This document shows positions 43,924-54,717 of a stretch of 64,000 bases of DNA, piece after piece (within the stretch, counting starts at the first letter, position 1; each line of letters begins with the position of its first letter). The stretch is from Adiantum capillus-veneris (lineage: Eukaryota; Streptophyta; Polypodiopsida; Polypodiales; Pteridaceae), in NCBI GenBank assembly GCA_014529385.2, contig CM043959.1, forward strand, positions 16,741,309 through 16,805,308. The letters run 5' to 3'. The translations under genes and the position numbers were made by a program. The notes beneath the pieces are model-generated. The model did no database searches. It was not told the origin of the DNA and saw only the letters and a list, made by a program, of their open reading frames with translations.

Positions 43924-44192
43924 CGTGAGCACACGAAGGAGAAGGAGACAGAGATGGAGCAAAAGCACTTCTTAGCTTGCACCTCCAAGAATGAGGACTT
44001 CTAGGTCAAATGGAGATTTTATAAGAGTTTGACCCATTCACACATGGGTGCCCACAGTGCCTCGTTGTTACACAAATACTGTAAAAATAAGATCACTTAC
44101 ACACCTATTGGACCACAATCCTGGTCCATGACTCAATCAAATAAATAATAAGGCATCCGTTGAATGTGATAGGGTGTCCGTGAGGGTTAACA

Positions 44193-44206
44193 TGCCCCCC
44201 TTCCTG
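44193..44206 (-). other. polypurine tract of element F
   Basis: Minus strand CAGGAAGGGGGGCA before the LTR start TGTTAACC. Shares GGAAGGGGGG and adjoining bases with element D. Confidence 0.88.
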
Positions 44207-45508
44207 ATGTAGATTCCATCCTCGGAAGATATTGAGATGAAGCACGTTCATCGAGGTGTAAGAGCATCTGAGATTGAATGTCATTTGCCTTCTTCAATCA
44301 CTACAAAATTGGTACAGTAATTGCATTCTCTTATACAATTAAAAATCATATGCAATTGTAGGCACACAAATTGATTGGTAGAAGAATATTAAACAATTGT
44401 TAAGCAGTAAAACATTAAACTATAATATAATCAAACACCTAAGCAATTGTAATGGTAAAAAATAAACAAGTCTGGGGCTGCTAGTTTAACAATTGAGAGG
44501 CACTAGAGGTCAACTATTAATACCATAGGCAAGCTTCTCAATTTTCTCTGGTCAATTAAGCTGTTTAATCGCAAGAGCAAAGTATTTCATGTTCGAGGAC
44601 TGACTAGAGGCTATACCTAGAAGACCTTGTAGTTAAGCTACAATAAAAGAAATTTATTGTTCCCTTTTCTTTGACCCCCCAAAGTTTTTCACACTGATTC
44701 AATTTTTATGTGTGTGCTTATTTTTTATGCTTTGGGCTTTTTGCTTTTCAAGGACAAGTGCCCACACTGCGAACCTCTAAGGCTCTAGTACCATAAGCAA
44801 TACATGTGAGTGAAGTACCAAATTAAGATTTTACATTCTTGACACTTTTGTTTATTTTTCATTGCCTTTCAATTTTCAACTTAGGGGGGTCATATGTCAT
44901 TGTTACCCTCCCCAGGCTCATCACACTAGTAAGCTCCCTTTATAATATTTAAGCTAAAGGTCAATAGGGACTAAGCCCACTAGAAAGCCCTAGTACATTG
45001 CACATATTGTTGCCTAAATCGGATTAAGAACCTAAAGTAACATTGATTATTAGGAAGGCATTCCCCATAGTATTAAGAGAAGATCTCTAACACCTAACTT
45101 GGTCAAACTAGCTTAGTCTGACTGCTTGATTCTTAAACCTAGACAAGGAATTATGATGAAAAATTATATTGAATCTAATGTTTTTATACTAAGAAAATAT
45201 GATGAATTAAAATTATGCTACCAATCACAATTAAAGCATACAAACATGGATGCTAAAAAGACAAGGGACATTGCTAATGGACAAGAAAAACATGTTCGTG
45301 TCGATGATTGCGCTTGATTCGAAGAGTGAGCGAGACAAAGATTCCATGAAATTCAAAATCTTAACAACAGTAACGCATTCCTGTACACACTAAAAAACAC
45401 GAAGAATACCTCTAGGAGGCACATCAATGGAAAGAGGCACCAACCTTTATCAAACACAATCAAACAACATAAGGAATCCTAACCTAATTATTTGCACTCC
45501 CTAGACAG
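44207..45508 (-). other. 3' untranslated region of element F
   Basis: About 1.3 kb, AT-rich. No coding sequence is supported; the plus-strand ORF 45126-45317 is antisense and has no motif. Confidence 0.55.
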
Positions 45509-45868
45509 TCAAGGGAACAGGATATTAAATAGATGGGCGGATAGCCCTAGGTCTAAACCCCTATCCTTGTCATTATCGAGAAAAACAAAGTCATCATCCA
45601 AGAGACCATATGTGCCATCCGTGTAATCATGTAACTCTTCCTCATCATTAGAGGCACAAATGTTCACTAAAAACATCATTGGACGCCTATAGTCATCGTG
45701 GTCAAGAGGGTAATCTTGTGCAATCAGGGAGACATCCTCTACTATGTATGGATAAGTCGTGGTCAAGAGACGTATCAGCCATTCTAATTCCTCAAAATTC
45801 CTCTCACATGCTAGCATATCTACCAAATCCCATTCATAGGCAAGCACCGGGTAGACTATGTGAAACAT
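45509..45868 (-). CDS. acidic ORF near the 3' end of element F, unknown
   Basis: A 119-codon open frame: hydrophobic/aromatic N-terminal part (MFHIVYPVLAYEWDLVDMLA, EELEWLIRLLTTTYPYIVED), then a strongly acidic part (SNDEEELHDYTDGTYGLLDD, DFVFLDNDKDRG). No transmembrane segment of convincing length and no known retroelement domain. It sits on the coding strand after the second protease region and before the PPT, where some plant Ty3 elements carry extra ORFs. It could be an extra gene or the tail of the polyprotein. Confidence 0.4.
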   Translation of the reverse strand: MFHIVYPVLAYEWDLVDMLACERNFEELEWLIRLLTTTYPYIVEDVSLIAQDYPLDHDDYRRPMMFLVNICASNDEEELHDYTDGTYGLLDDDFVFLDNDKDRGLDLGLSAHLFNILFP

Positions 45869-46194
45869 TGTGAAAAGTAAAGAGGGTACCTCTCACCGAA
45901 GATAGGAGTGGACGACTCTAGTGTACTAGCCATATTTGTACCACAGATAGATGATGGTTAGAGTGAAAATAATATAAGGGTCATGTCAAAAGGTTGGTCC
46001 TTGTAAAAATGTGTTTTTATGCTTTTGGGTCATGCACTAGAACTTGTTGGTTTCTAGATTTTTGTTTGGTGCCTCTTGCTCTTTAAATTTTTTAATTTTT
46101 ATTTTCTTGAGTATAGAGCTATATATATATACATTTCCTAATATTGGGATATTGAGAGTTCAGGGAGGAAGGTTAAGACCCCCCTTGCTTGGGT

Positions 46195-47338
46195 AGATAT
46201 ACCTTTTGGAACGATATTGTCACCCTTTGAAACCAATTGTTCCAAGTTGTTATGGGCAAAAACTTTGACCAATAGTTTTTGACCACCCTAGGCATTCCAT
46301 CTAGTTGCAAGGGTGGTAAGGTACTCTCCCGTGATTTTAATTTGCAATGTTGATGTAGGTGGTAAACTTACAACGGGAGGTGCACATTCTTCTTGGTTGT
46401 ATGGATACTTACAATGGTAGGTGGAGGTTGTGTCGAAGATTCTATTTTTGTATATGAACTACATGAAGAGCAAGAAGCTTCATTTGACTTCCTTGTTCCT
46501 GAGCTAGGTGGAATAAATCGTTCTTTCTTTGGTCAAACTAGCTTTGGAGCGGGTGTGCAACATTCTGCGATTTTTTCCTTCCCGCGGTCTTCAAATCGTT
46601 TTGGAGTTACAAGATTTGGCCTACAAGGATCTTTAGTAGGTATAGGAGAGAACACAAGGTACCTTTAGGTACTAAGATTTGATCATTTCCATCATAGTAG
46701 CCTTGGGCTTCTAATAGTCTCTTGGAAATCCAACATAATGTTTCCTTACATTTTTTGGGGCGAGTGGGACATCTCTTACGAGGCTTCTGTTTCGAACTAG
46801 ATTGAGCATCAAAAGTGGTTGTCAAAGAATATTTAGGGACCCATCTGTATGTTTTCTTAGTTATATTGCGATGGATCTTGTGTGTCTCAATTTTTGTTTC
46901 AACTACAAAAGTTGAAGCTCTAGACAATTGGGCTATAGGGACATATAGTTCAACTTCTTAAACATGCAATGTTCCATCCTGTGTTCCCGTAGGAGGCAAT
47001 AAATCATGGACTATTGCTTAAGTGGCAAGACTGAGAGTCTATTTCTGTGTTGTGACACTCCCAATCCCCCAATCAATAGTGCATTTTCTTGCTATCATCC
47101 ACATGCATCCTAGGTTTATATTACCTTCCATAGTTCAGTCAGCATGACCAAAAAGTTTTGAGCTACAACCCTGTTGTCATAACTGATAGAATTATGTCAT
47201 ATTCCAAAAATCGTAGTTTTTATCTTGTTGACACCATTGACTTGGATAGTACTCTCAAATAGAGACAGCTTTCCTAACAAACACCACACCCCATATGATA
47301 GCAGATTATACTTAGCACCCGTGTCCAAATAAGGTGTT
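46195..47338 (-). pseudogene. second retropepsin-like domain and tail, after integrase (element F)
   Basis: Minus strand from 47345 reads CYKTPYLDTGAKYNLLSYGV, with a classical D-T-G-A at 47325-47314, then GKLSLFESTIQVNGVNKIKT and TTIFGI with a stop. After a frameshift comes GNINLGCMWMIARKCTIDWG, the position of the ILG-x-x-W-[ML] motif, then IGSVTTQK. A polar and basic tail follows (STFVVETKIETHKIHRNITK, KKTYRWVPKYSLTTT, SSSKQKPRKRCPTRPKKC, GYYDGNDQILVPKG). A related tail is at 61262-62115. Retropepsins belong upstream of RT, and element F has one there (50967-51689), so this is a second, post-integrase copy. At least two frameshifts and several stops are present. Confidence 0.6.
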
Positions 47339-47596
47339 TTATAACACTTTCCCATAGGCGCTATTTAGCTCAATAGGGTATTGTAGAGGTGTATCAGAGT
47401 ACAACCAATCATCCTCTGTTTCAATGTGGAATGCATGTGTAACTCCCAGGTTGGCCCCTCGTTGGCGTCTTATATGTTGTTGTTGCTCCTTAGCCTCAGT
47501 TTGAGCTTGTATCTTCTTCAACTTGGCTTGTGCCTTGGCTGCCTTTTTTTTATGGATGGCTCCCATTGAGGAATCCGATGATTTCAACTCCATCAA
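47339..47596 (-). pseudogene. basic coiled-coil linker between integrase and second protease
   Basis: Reads KKKAAKAQAKLKKIQAQTEA, KEQQQHIRRQRG, then TEDDWLYSDTPLQYPIELNS and AYGK. It overlaps the end of the integrase frame by 47 nt (GFLNGSHP then stop) and continues, after a frameshift at 47340, into PYLDTGA. The first third is a lysine/glutamine-rich helix; the last part is the approach to the DTGA site. It was probably one continuous ORF before decay. Confidence 0.5.
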
Positions 47597-47792
47597 GAGT
47601 TTTCACACGAATGGTACCTTGTGGGGTGATTTTGCATAATCTATATGGTCCTTTTCCTACATATTTCAACTTTTTCTTTTTGTTACGCACTCCATAGATA
47701 AGGACTTTATCCCCAATATTGATATCTCTGTTATTTAGATGACGGTCGAACCATTTCTTTCTCCTATCTTTTTCCACAAGTGAATTTTTCAC
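47550..47792 (-). pseudogene. integrase C-terminal domain of element F
   Basis: FDRHLNNRDINIGDKVLIYG, then KKKKLKYVGKGPYRLCKITP and TIRVKTLDGVEIIGFLNGSH: the GPY/F-type domain of Ty3/gypsy integrases, ending at the usual NGSH block, where LKPY would follow. Confidence 0.85.
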
Positions 47793-47882
47793 AATCCATT
47801 GCCTTTCTTCGTCTAACCTCTCAACAAGGATATATAAATTCTCAACTAAAGGGTTACCATCCCAACCTTCTTGTGAAGCTAC

Positions 47883-48638
47883 CTATAGATTAGGAATTAT
47901 AAACTCCCATGGCATAACTGCTTCTTGGCCATATACCATTTTAGAAGTACAGTAAGCCCATAGAGTTGCTGTTAGCTTCAAATCCCAATCTGTGCGATGA
48001 GCTTCCACTGTTTTTCTCAAGATAGAAATTAAGGTCTTGTTAGTACTCTCAGCTTGGCCATTTGCTTGTGAATAACAAGGTGTAGACTTATGTGAGCTAT
48101 CATGAAGTTGGTAGTGAGTTCCTTTATCACTCCATTTATAAAATGAGTACCATTTCACTCACAATCTCAAAGGGACAACCAAATCATGTAATAATTCTCT
48201 CAAAGAGAAATTGACAATTGACCTTGCATTAGCCTTGCGTGTTGCCTTGGCTTGCATCCACTTTGTCACATAGTCAATGGCAACAATAATATATCGAGAT
48301 TGAGTATTACGAGCTGCCGAACCAATTGGACCTACAAAGTCTAAACCCCATTTTTCAAATGGTTGAGTCACTTTAATGGGATGTAAGGGCATTGTATCCT
48401 TTTGTTGTGTGATCTTGTAACGTTGGCATTCATCACACCCTTTGGCAAAAAGTGACACATCCTTGAATAAGGTAGGCCACCAATATCCTGATTGCAACAC
48501 CTTCCTACCAGTTGATTCCCCTGAGAAATGTCCTCCGGCTATACCCATGTGGGCTTCTTGCAATATGTAAGTACTCATCATCACGGGCACAACGTCTAAG
48601 AATATCATCCTTCCCCAGCTTGTAGAGAGTTCCTCCAA
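47883..48638 (-). pseudogene. integrase zinc-binding and catalytic core of element F
   Basis: HMGIAGGHFSGESTGRKVLQ and SGYWWPTLFKDVSLFAKGCD with ECQR form the HHCC domain. Then EKWGLDFVGPIGSAARN and YIIVAIDYVTKWMQAKATRK give the first catalytic Asp. After a break at 48159, WSDKGTHYQLHDSSHKSTPC (second D) and YSQANGQAESTNKTLISILR (E) follow. YGQEAVMPWEF closes the core. Confidence 0.9.
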
Positions 48639-49250
48639 TTAGAGAATAAGGTTCACATTCTTTTAACAATTTTTGAGCTATATCTTTACGAAGCTCTTTG
48701 GGTGAAAAACCGTTGACTAAAAAGTTCACAATCTTTTCACTCCATTCAGGCATGGTCTCAACTAAGAACAGGGAAGTATCGGGCAATTCATCATTGATTC
48801 CAGTAGGGGCTTCACCATTGGGTATGCAAGACAAATGATCCAGCATGACATGTATTTTATCGGGTCTCACCACAACGGTAAAATCAAATTCAAGAAGAAT
48901 TAACACCCATTGTGTAATTCTTCCCATGGAACAAGGTTTATTTACTAGATACAACAATGCTTGATGATCAACATAGAAAACAAACTTGTTGGCAAGAAGG
49001 TAGTAGTGGAATTTCTTCATTACGTAAATCATAGCTAAACCTTCCCATTCTGTAGTGGTGTAGTTTCTTTTAGCATCATTTAATTGATGACTTGCAAAGC
49101 TAATGGGATAGTCCAATTTATGTTCTCTTGGTTGAGCTAGAACAGATCCAATAGCAAAGTTTGATGCATCAATATGCACATGAAAATTACATTCCAATTG
49201 GGTACTCGTAGAATGGTAGCACTAGTCAAGGTCTTTTTCAATGACTCATA
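48505..49250 (-). pseudogene. RNase H of element F
   Basis: FHVHIDASNFAIGSVLAQPR carries the first catalytic Asp, then YPISFASHQLNDAKRNYTTT, EWEGLAMIYVMKKFHYYLLA (Glu) and KFVFYVDHQALLYLVNKPCS (Asp). Next come GRITQWVLILLEFDFTVVVR, LDHLSCIPNGEAP and the linker SPKELRKDIAQKLLKECEPY before the integrase. The catalytic set looks complete; the frame shifts at the border with RT (49137-49197 overlap). Confidence 0.88.
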
Positions 49251-49920
49251 AGCATGGTCACACTCTACGGTCCACTGAAACTCAATAAGAAGCTTATACA
49301 ATGGGCGAGCTATGTCGGAAAAGTTTAAAATAAACCACCAATAATAAACAACATGGCCCATGAACCTTTGAACTCTTTTATAGTTTGTAGGTGGTGGCAA
49401 TTCAGCAATGGCTTTAACTTTGCTTTCATCTGTGGAAATCCCATTTTTGGACATTATATGCCCTAAAATGACTCCATGTTTAATCCAAAATTGGAACTTG
49501 AAAGGGTTTAAGGAGATGTGATACAATCTGCACTTCTCAAACGCTTTCTGTAAACATGATAGATGTTCTTTTCAAGAAGAATAAACACAAAGGTCATCTA
49601 AGAAAGCTTCACAAAACTCCCTCAAATATTCTCTAAAAGCAATGTTTATTAATCTTTGGAAGGTAGCAGAGGCATAGTTAAGCCAAAAACCATAACACGA
49701 AATGCGAACACTCCAAATTTGGTTATAAAAGCTGTTTTAGCTTGGTCTTCTAGCACAATTGTGACTTGATTGTAGACAGAGTGCCTATCTAAAAATCTAT
49801 AAGCTTTCTTCCCTGCAAGTCTTTCAAGCACATGTTCCGAATATGGCAAGGGGTAATGGTCTCTCCTACCTTTTTGAGATCCACGCACACTTTGAGTTTC
49901 CATTATTTTTCAGCACAATA
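49200..49920 (-). pseudogene. reverse transcriptase of element F
   Basis: Blocks: DHYPLPYSEHVLERLAGKKA, YRFLDRHSVYNQVTI (normally DGYSGYNQ), KTAFITKFGVFAFRVMVFGL, then in another frame AFREYLREFCEAFLDDLCVY with the catalytic FLDD at about 49590. After a TGA come FEKCRLYHISLNPFKFQFWI, GHIMSKNGISTDESKVKAIA and RPLYKLLIEFQWTVECDHAY. The N-terminal RT blocks are partly frame-shifted. Confidence 0.9.
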
Positions 49921-50966
49921 ACTATTGGAGACACCCCTTATGAGTGCTTAATAGTATATATGAATCCGCGTTTGACAAGCTTTTCAATCTCTTCTTGAAC
50001 AATCTTTGCATACTTAGGATTCATTGTGTAGGGTTGTTGCTGGAATGTTTTAGCGATGCTATTCATGGGGATCGTATGTTGTACCACGGAAGGTGGAACA
50101 CCTTTCATATCATGATATGTCTAAGCAAATATAGCCTTGAACTCTTTGAGAAGTCCTTTAAGTACATACTCCTCAATCTCTATCAGATCTTGGGTAATAA
50201 AACCAGGTTTGGACTCCTCGCTTGGGTCTGCTAACTCTATTTCTTTAACTACCACTGGAATATATACTCCTCATTCTCTATCAGATCTTGGGAAATGAAA
50301 ACAAGTTTGGACTGCTTGCCTGGGTCTGCTAACTCTATTTCCTTAACTACCATTGGGCCATCATAGACTCCATTGCTTCCATTGACAGGTGTTCTCCGGG
50401 CCTTTGTATACACAACCTTACGTTCCTCTGTGGTGTAGGATTTGAAATGCTGAGATGCACGGTGTAAGTCTATGGGGTCTTGTTGCTCTGTGGATTGTAA
50501 TTTGTCTTCCGCTTCCTTTTGTTGTTAAGCTAACTCTCGATTTTGTCGTCTCCTTATGGTACGGCTCAACTTTGGCTTCTCTGCAGCCTCTAATGGTGCA
50601 ATGTCAATAGATTGTGGACTACACCACATAACGCTGAAGGTACTCACCCCAATTATCTACCAACTTCCAATAAGCATCACATGCCCCTATATAATTAAGC
50701 CATTCTACACGGTAGATTTCTTTTCATTTATTCTAGCACACACATTTGCTCGATATCTTCACCTCTTATATCTCTTACTCTTCTTGTCTAATTTTTTATT
50801 ATGGCCGATCTCCAACGAAGAGTCACTAGAGGAATCACTACTTGTGTCTTCTCCTCTCCTGGATAGATTGTCATATACGGTATCACTAGGTGAATGGTTT
50901 GTCCCCACATTTGCACCAATTTAACTCAGATTCTTCGTTCTTAGAGTCAATTTCAATTGATGATTT
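49921..50966 (-). other. linker between protease and RT of element F
   Basis: No intact frame. A 97-bp tandem duplication (units starting CTCCTCAATCTCTATCAGAT at about 50170 and its diverged copy at about 50267) lies within it. ORFs 49944-50234 and 50556-50924 on the plus strand are antisense and unsupported. Confidence 0.55.
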
Positions 50967-51689
50967 TCACTTCGAATCGTGTGGGCTATAGTCTTTTGAG
51001 ATGCTATTGATTCCAATGTCATTCAAGCCCTCATCTGATAGGTCATTAGAAGCTATATGTATTTCTTCTATCATATTTAAAGGTAAAACTGGTGGCATTT
51101 CATCCCCTTCAGGCATTACCCAAGTCGTCACCCTATTTCCCGAAGTGTCTATGGTTGTTGCTAGGTGGACCAAATCCACATTGTCAGACTTAGTTTTCCC
51201 AGGTAGAACATCCATATAAGGAGAACCTTCCCCAACATCAATGTCCATTTTACATGTGTAACAATACTGCAATGGGGCCAAGTGAACTGTGGTGTCAGAT
51301 CTATGATCAATTATAAATATGTTTCCTAGAGGATTTGCCCGACCAGTTACAAGATCCACTCGAATGACTGAGTCTTGGAACTGCAAGTAGACATGGTTTT
51401 TAGACCAGTCATGCATAATTTTTTCTTCCCTCATGAAAGGATGTCCTAAGATCATCTCAGATGACATAGTGTGCTTGGAAAAATCCATAACAATAAAGGT
51501 ATTCCTTCTTTTGTGTCCAAAGACCTTGATCTTGAGATCTTCTAGCATCCCAATAGGTTTCACAATAGTCCCATTGGCCATCTTTACCACTATGTTTGTA
51601 GTCCCAAGGCAAGGTCTTTCCATGGTTTCCCAGCAAGTTTTAGTCACAATGCTAACCCTAGTGCCACCATTAAGGATTCCCTTAAACAT
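50967..51689 (-). pseudogene. first protease (retropepsin) of element F
   Basis: A 240-codon frame. It starts MFKGILNGGTRVSIVTKTCW; the family pattern is LIDGG, so the catalytic Asp reads Asn here. Then MANGTIVKPIGMLEDLKIKV, KRRNTFIVMDFSKHTMSSEM and ILGHPFMREEKIMHDW, the C-terminal protease motif. The remainder (SPYMDVLPGKTKSDNVDLVH, EGDEMPPVLPLNM) is linker. Long and open, unlike most of the element. The fragment at 1-505 is a relative. Confidence 0.85.
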
Positions 51690-51736
51690 TTAATCCCTTG
51701 GTAGTAATTGGTATGTTTGTATTGGATTCATTGCCT

Positions 51737-52272
51737 TCAGTATTGTCCCAACTTGCTAACAGGTATTTCCACAATAGAGTTTGCATCTAGGTTGGGTTGT
51801 GGATCTAAGGGTTCCCCCTCCATAAGCATCTCCCTAGCTCCATCCATTTGTGAAAATTGTGGTAGCCCGACTTTTAGTTCTCCATTGAGGAAAGCTCGAA
51901 GAGCTAAGAATAGCTCGGGGTCTCCATATAGCTTGGACATGATGGTGGTTCTAACTTCTGAAGCCATGAAATCCATCAATTTGGCAATATTTAACGGTAC
52001 CTTTTGGGCTTCTGTCCCTTGACATGGGGAAGATGGGATCTCCATTTCTTTGATAGGGTCAAGTAATCCCTCTGTCAACATTCTCTCCAACAAGAAGGAG
52101 TACACCCACTTTCCCATGACTTAAAGTCACTTTCTTCTTGGATAACACTAGGTATGGCTAGTGGTCTATGGTCTTTGTGAGGTTGCTTTTGCGTAAGGAA
52201 CACTGTGTCTATAATCTGGATCTGCCTAGGTACTGGCTCTAGATCCCTTTGGGTCTCTTCTATCAAACCCAT
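51737..52272 (-). pseudogene. gag C-terminal region of element F
   Basis: Two overlapping frames: EETQRDLEPVPRQIQIIDTV (52075-52272) and LLDPIKEMEIPSSPCQGTEA, KLMDFMASEVRTTIMSKLYG, PELFLALRAFLNGELKVGLP (51737-52117). Helix-rich, between the knuckles and the protease. No named domain. Confidence 0.5.
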
Positions 52273-52319
52273 TAATTGCTTAACTCGCTCGATCTCCTCT
52301 GTAGGGTTTGGGGAAGTTC

Positions 52320-52952
52320 TTATCTTCTTCTTGGGTCTTGGCCATTGTGGCTCATGACAATCTTCCTTGTTTGTTTATTTCCTAGTGGTCGTTTTGGTCT
52401 CCATGGTTTCACCTGAATCAGAATCCTCTTCAACATCTTCAAATATACAGGGTCGTCACTAGTCCCTATGTTGGTCTTTGAACTGGGGTCTGACTTCGCT
52501 GCTTTTTGCGATCTCTTTCTTTGTGTTTTCTTCTTCTTTTGAGATTGGGCAATTGATGTTATGTCTCTTTCTTCAAGAATATAATTTTGTTTTTGCAGCA
52601 TTGATCGGATGAGTAGATTTACTGGTACCACATGTGTGCTTTGTGTTGGCTCCTTAATAAACTCAATTAAATTCAATGGTGTTATCTTTGGTGCATTTGA
52701 ATTATTAGGACATTGGGCAGTCAAATGATCTATGCCACATTGATTACACATGAGTATCAGCATTGTGGATGTGCTCTCTTGATTGATTTGCATCAGTGTG
52801 GCATTCTTTTGCAATCTAATGGGACATTTGGCTACACGATGTGGACCTCCACACTCATAGCATTGAAGAGGTGGTCTGTTGGCAGTGTAATGGATATTTT
52901 GGCCTCTTGCAGCAAGAGTAGCTCTTGATAGATAGTTTTGACTTGTCCCCAA
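52320..52952 (-). pseudogene. gag: gag zinc knuckles 3 and 4 of element F
   Basis: A 211-codon frame. Residues 31-43 are CYECGGPHRVAKC (52862-52824) and residues 69-81 are CNQCGIDHLTAQC (52748-52710). Both are C-x2-C-x3-H-x4-C, one residue shorter than the canonical retroviral knuckle. A basic tract (KKKKTQRKRSQKAAKSD) follows. Confidence 0.8.
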
Positions 52953-53159
52953 TAGTCCTCCATGTAGTATTGTGGACTTTCTTCAAGTGCATCAATCCCA
53001 TAGGCAATATTCAGGTCTATATCTTCCTCATAGCATTATAGATGTCTCACAAGCCACTTGATTTATAGAAGTGATTCTTGGATGTGGTGGTTGCAGTACT
53101 AGCATTGGAGGTGGTAAGCGTATTCTTTGAGCAACATTTTGGGCCCTTGGGACCATGTG

Positions 53160-53599
53160 TTATGATGTTGGTTCAAGAGGTGGGGCAAGCATCAATGCAA
53201 GCACTTGAGGTGTGTCCGTCCATGCTAAGGTTGGACGATTGGCCATCGTGGATTTAAACACTATGCAATCCTTAGCTTGATGGCCATACCTCCCACAGGC
53301 ATTACAATTCCCGTTAAATTTTACTCCAAAAGTAGGGCATTCACTGGTACTATACGGACCATAGCAAATTGAGCACCATTGTTGCTCCTTTTTTGATACA
53401 TATGATTGTTTTGTGGAGCACAATTGTCTCTAAGATTCTCTTGATTGTCCTTGGTGAGATCTTCTAAAGTCATCTCAGATATCTTTGGCTCTTTAGCAAT
53501 AGGCTTTATGGTCATTGGCTCAGGCCCCGATGCTTGCAAGCTAGTGGATGTAGGATCAACAGACACTCTTTCTCCTTGAATCATTAACTTGTCCTCCAA
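53160..53599 (-). pseudogene. gag: gag zinc knuckles 1 and 2 of element F
   Basis: In the 53160-53423 frame, residues 17-29 are CSICYGPYSTSEC (C-x2-C-x3-Y-x4-C, His replaced by Tyr) and residues 40-53 are CNACGRYGHQAKDC (canonical CX2CX4HX4C). The upstream frame 53321-53599 (LMIQGERVSVDPTSTSLQAS, PKISEMTLEDLTKDNQENLR) links to the gag domain. Confidence 0.8.
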
Positions 53600-54162
53600 T
53601 TGGATCGCATTGGTGGTGATTGCTTCCCAAGTGCTAATTCCTCTAATGACTAGGCCATTGTAGATATCCTCATGTCATAATCCTCTAACGAGTCTATTGA
53701 GTGATTGGTTATTATTGAAGCGCTCATTTGGATTACAATGAGAATTCAGATGCTTCAAGTGACTAATAAAGTCTCTTAGGGACTCTCCTTCCTCTCATTG
53801 GCTTTCTGGAGTTGAGATGCTACACCCCAAAGTGCTCCCTCTTGTATGTACTCTTTCAAGAACAGTCTCCTAAGAGTAGGGTAAATTGTTTTTTCTTCCA
53901 CCCTTAGGGTTCTATACCAATTCCCAACCTTTCCGCTCAAGGTCAGGCTTAAGGCATTACTCTTATGAAGGTCATTGTGTTCTCCTAGGGAATCACATAT
54001 TTGTTCAAACACTTTGATATGCTTTCTCACATCCCCGTCTCTACTAAACTTTTGTGTGAGCTTGGCTATTTGTATTGCCTTACTTCTAGGCTCTATAAGG
54101 TGTGTGACACATATTTTTAGCAATAGAGCGACCAATAGCTTGAGCAAACGTTGCCAAGTCAC
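53600..54162 (-). pseudogene. gag: gag core domain of element F
   Basis: KAIQIAKLTQKFSRDGDVRK, HIKVFEQICDSLGEHNDLHK, ALSLTLSGKVGNWYRTLRVE, EKTIYPTLRRLFLKEYIQEG: the retrotransposon gag pattern (F...I..A..WY..L......W..L...F...Y). In a shifted frame it continues with RDFISHLKHLNSHCNPNERF and LVRGL, then a TGA. Confidence 0.85.
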
Positions 54163-54201
54163 TTAAGTGAGCAGGTATAGTGGGGACAGGTGCTCTTAGG
54201 G

Positions 54202-54717
54202 CTACATGTGAATGGGGCTTCGCATTGTGTTTGGTGTATATGCAGCCCTTGGGTTCCAAGTTGGGTACGATGTTGTGCCATGTGGTGGCCCAAAGTTCAT
54301 ATGTGTGGCCCTGGGCATAGTAGACATCACATGTGACATGCTAACACTAGCCGGTATAGTCCTATTGAAATAAGATCTTGGATGTTGTGGTTGTGAAGCA
54401 TAAGTTGTTGAAACAATGGGAGGGGTAGGAGCTATATGATTACAAGGACCTATAGGTGCATATGATTGATACACACTTCTAGGTATTTTTGCAGGCATTG
54501 GGCTACCATGTAGTGGTGCTTTAATAACAAATGAGGTCCATGGCATGTTTCTTGTCATGCCCATCATTGGGGTAGGCATGGTAGCCGTGGTGTCATCAAG
54601 AGAAAGATGTGCTAAACTTGGAAAGGTAAAGCTATCACTTGTGGAGTCAAATTGGAATGAGACCCCTGGAAAAACAGCATAGGGAGGATCCATTAGACTT
54701 ACCGAGGGAGTCTCCAT
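54202..54717 (-). CDS. proline/methionine-rich N-terminal region of gag (element F)
   Basis: A 171-codon open frame from METPSVSLMDPPYAVFPGVS to NTMRSPIHM. Rich in P, T, S, M and aromatic residues, no hydrophobic segment, no domain; probably disordered. It lies directly before the gag core on the same strand. Confidence 0.5.
   Translation of the reverse strand: METPSVSLMDPPYAVFPGVSFQFDSTSDSFTFPSLAHLSLDDTTATMPTPMMGMTRNMPWTSFVIKAPLHGSPMPAKIPRSVYQSYAPIGPCNHIAPTPPIVSTTYASQPQHPRSYFNRTIPASVSMSHVMSTMPRATHMNFGPPHGTTSYPTWNPRAAYTPNTMRSPIHM

Larger units (their letters stand above)
43571..44192 (-). repeat. 3' LTR of element F
   Basis: 622 bp from TGTGTACACT to GGTTAACA in plus-strand reading. The first 230 bp match 57075-57300. 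It contains a long (TC)n and an (AC)n tract. Confidence 0.88.

Noticed and set aside
43684..44004. SLSLSL and ERERER proteins
   Set aside because: Translation of a (TC)n microsatellite on both strands.
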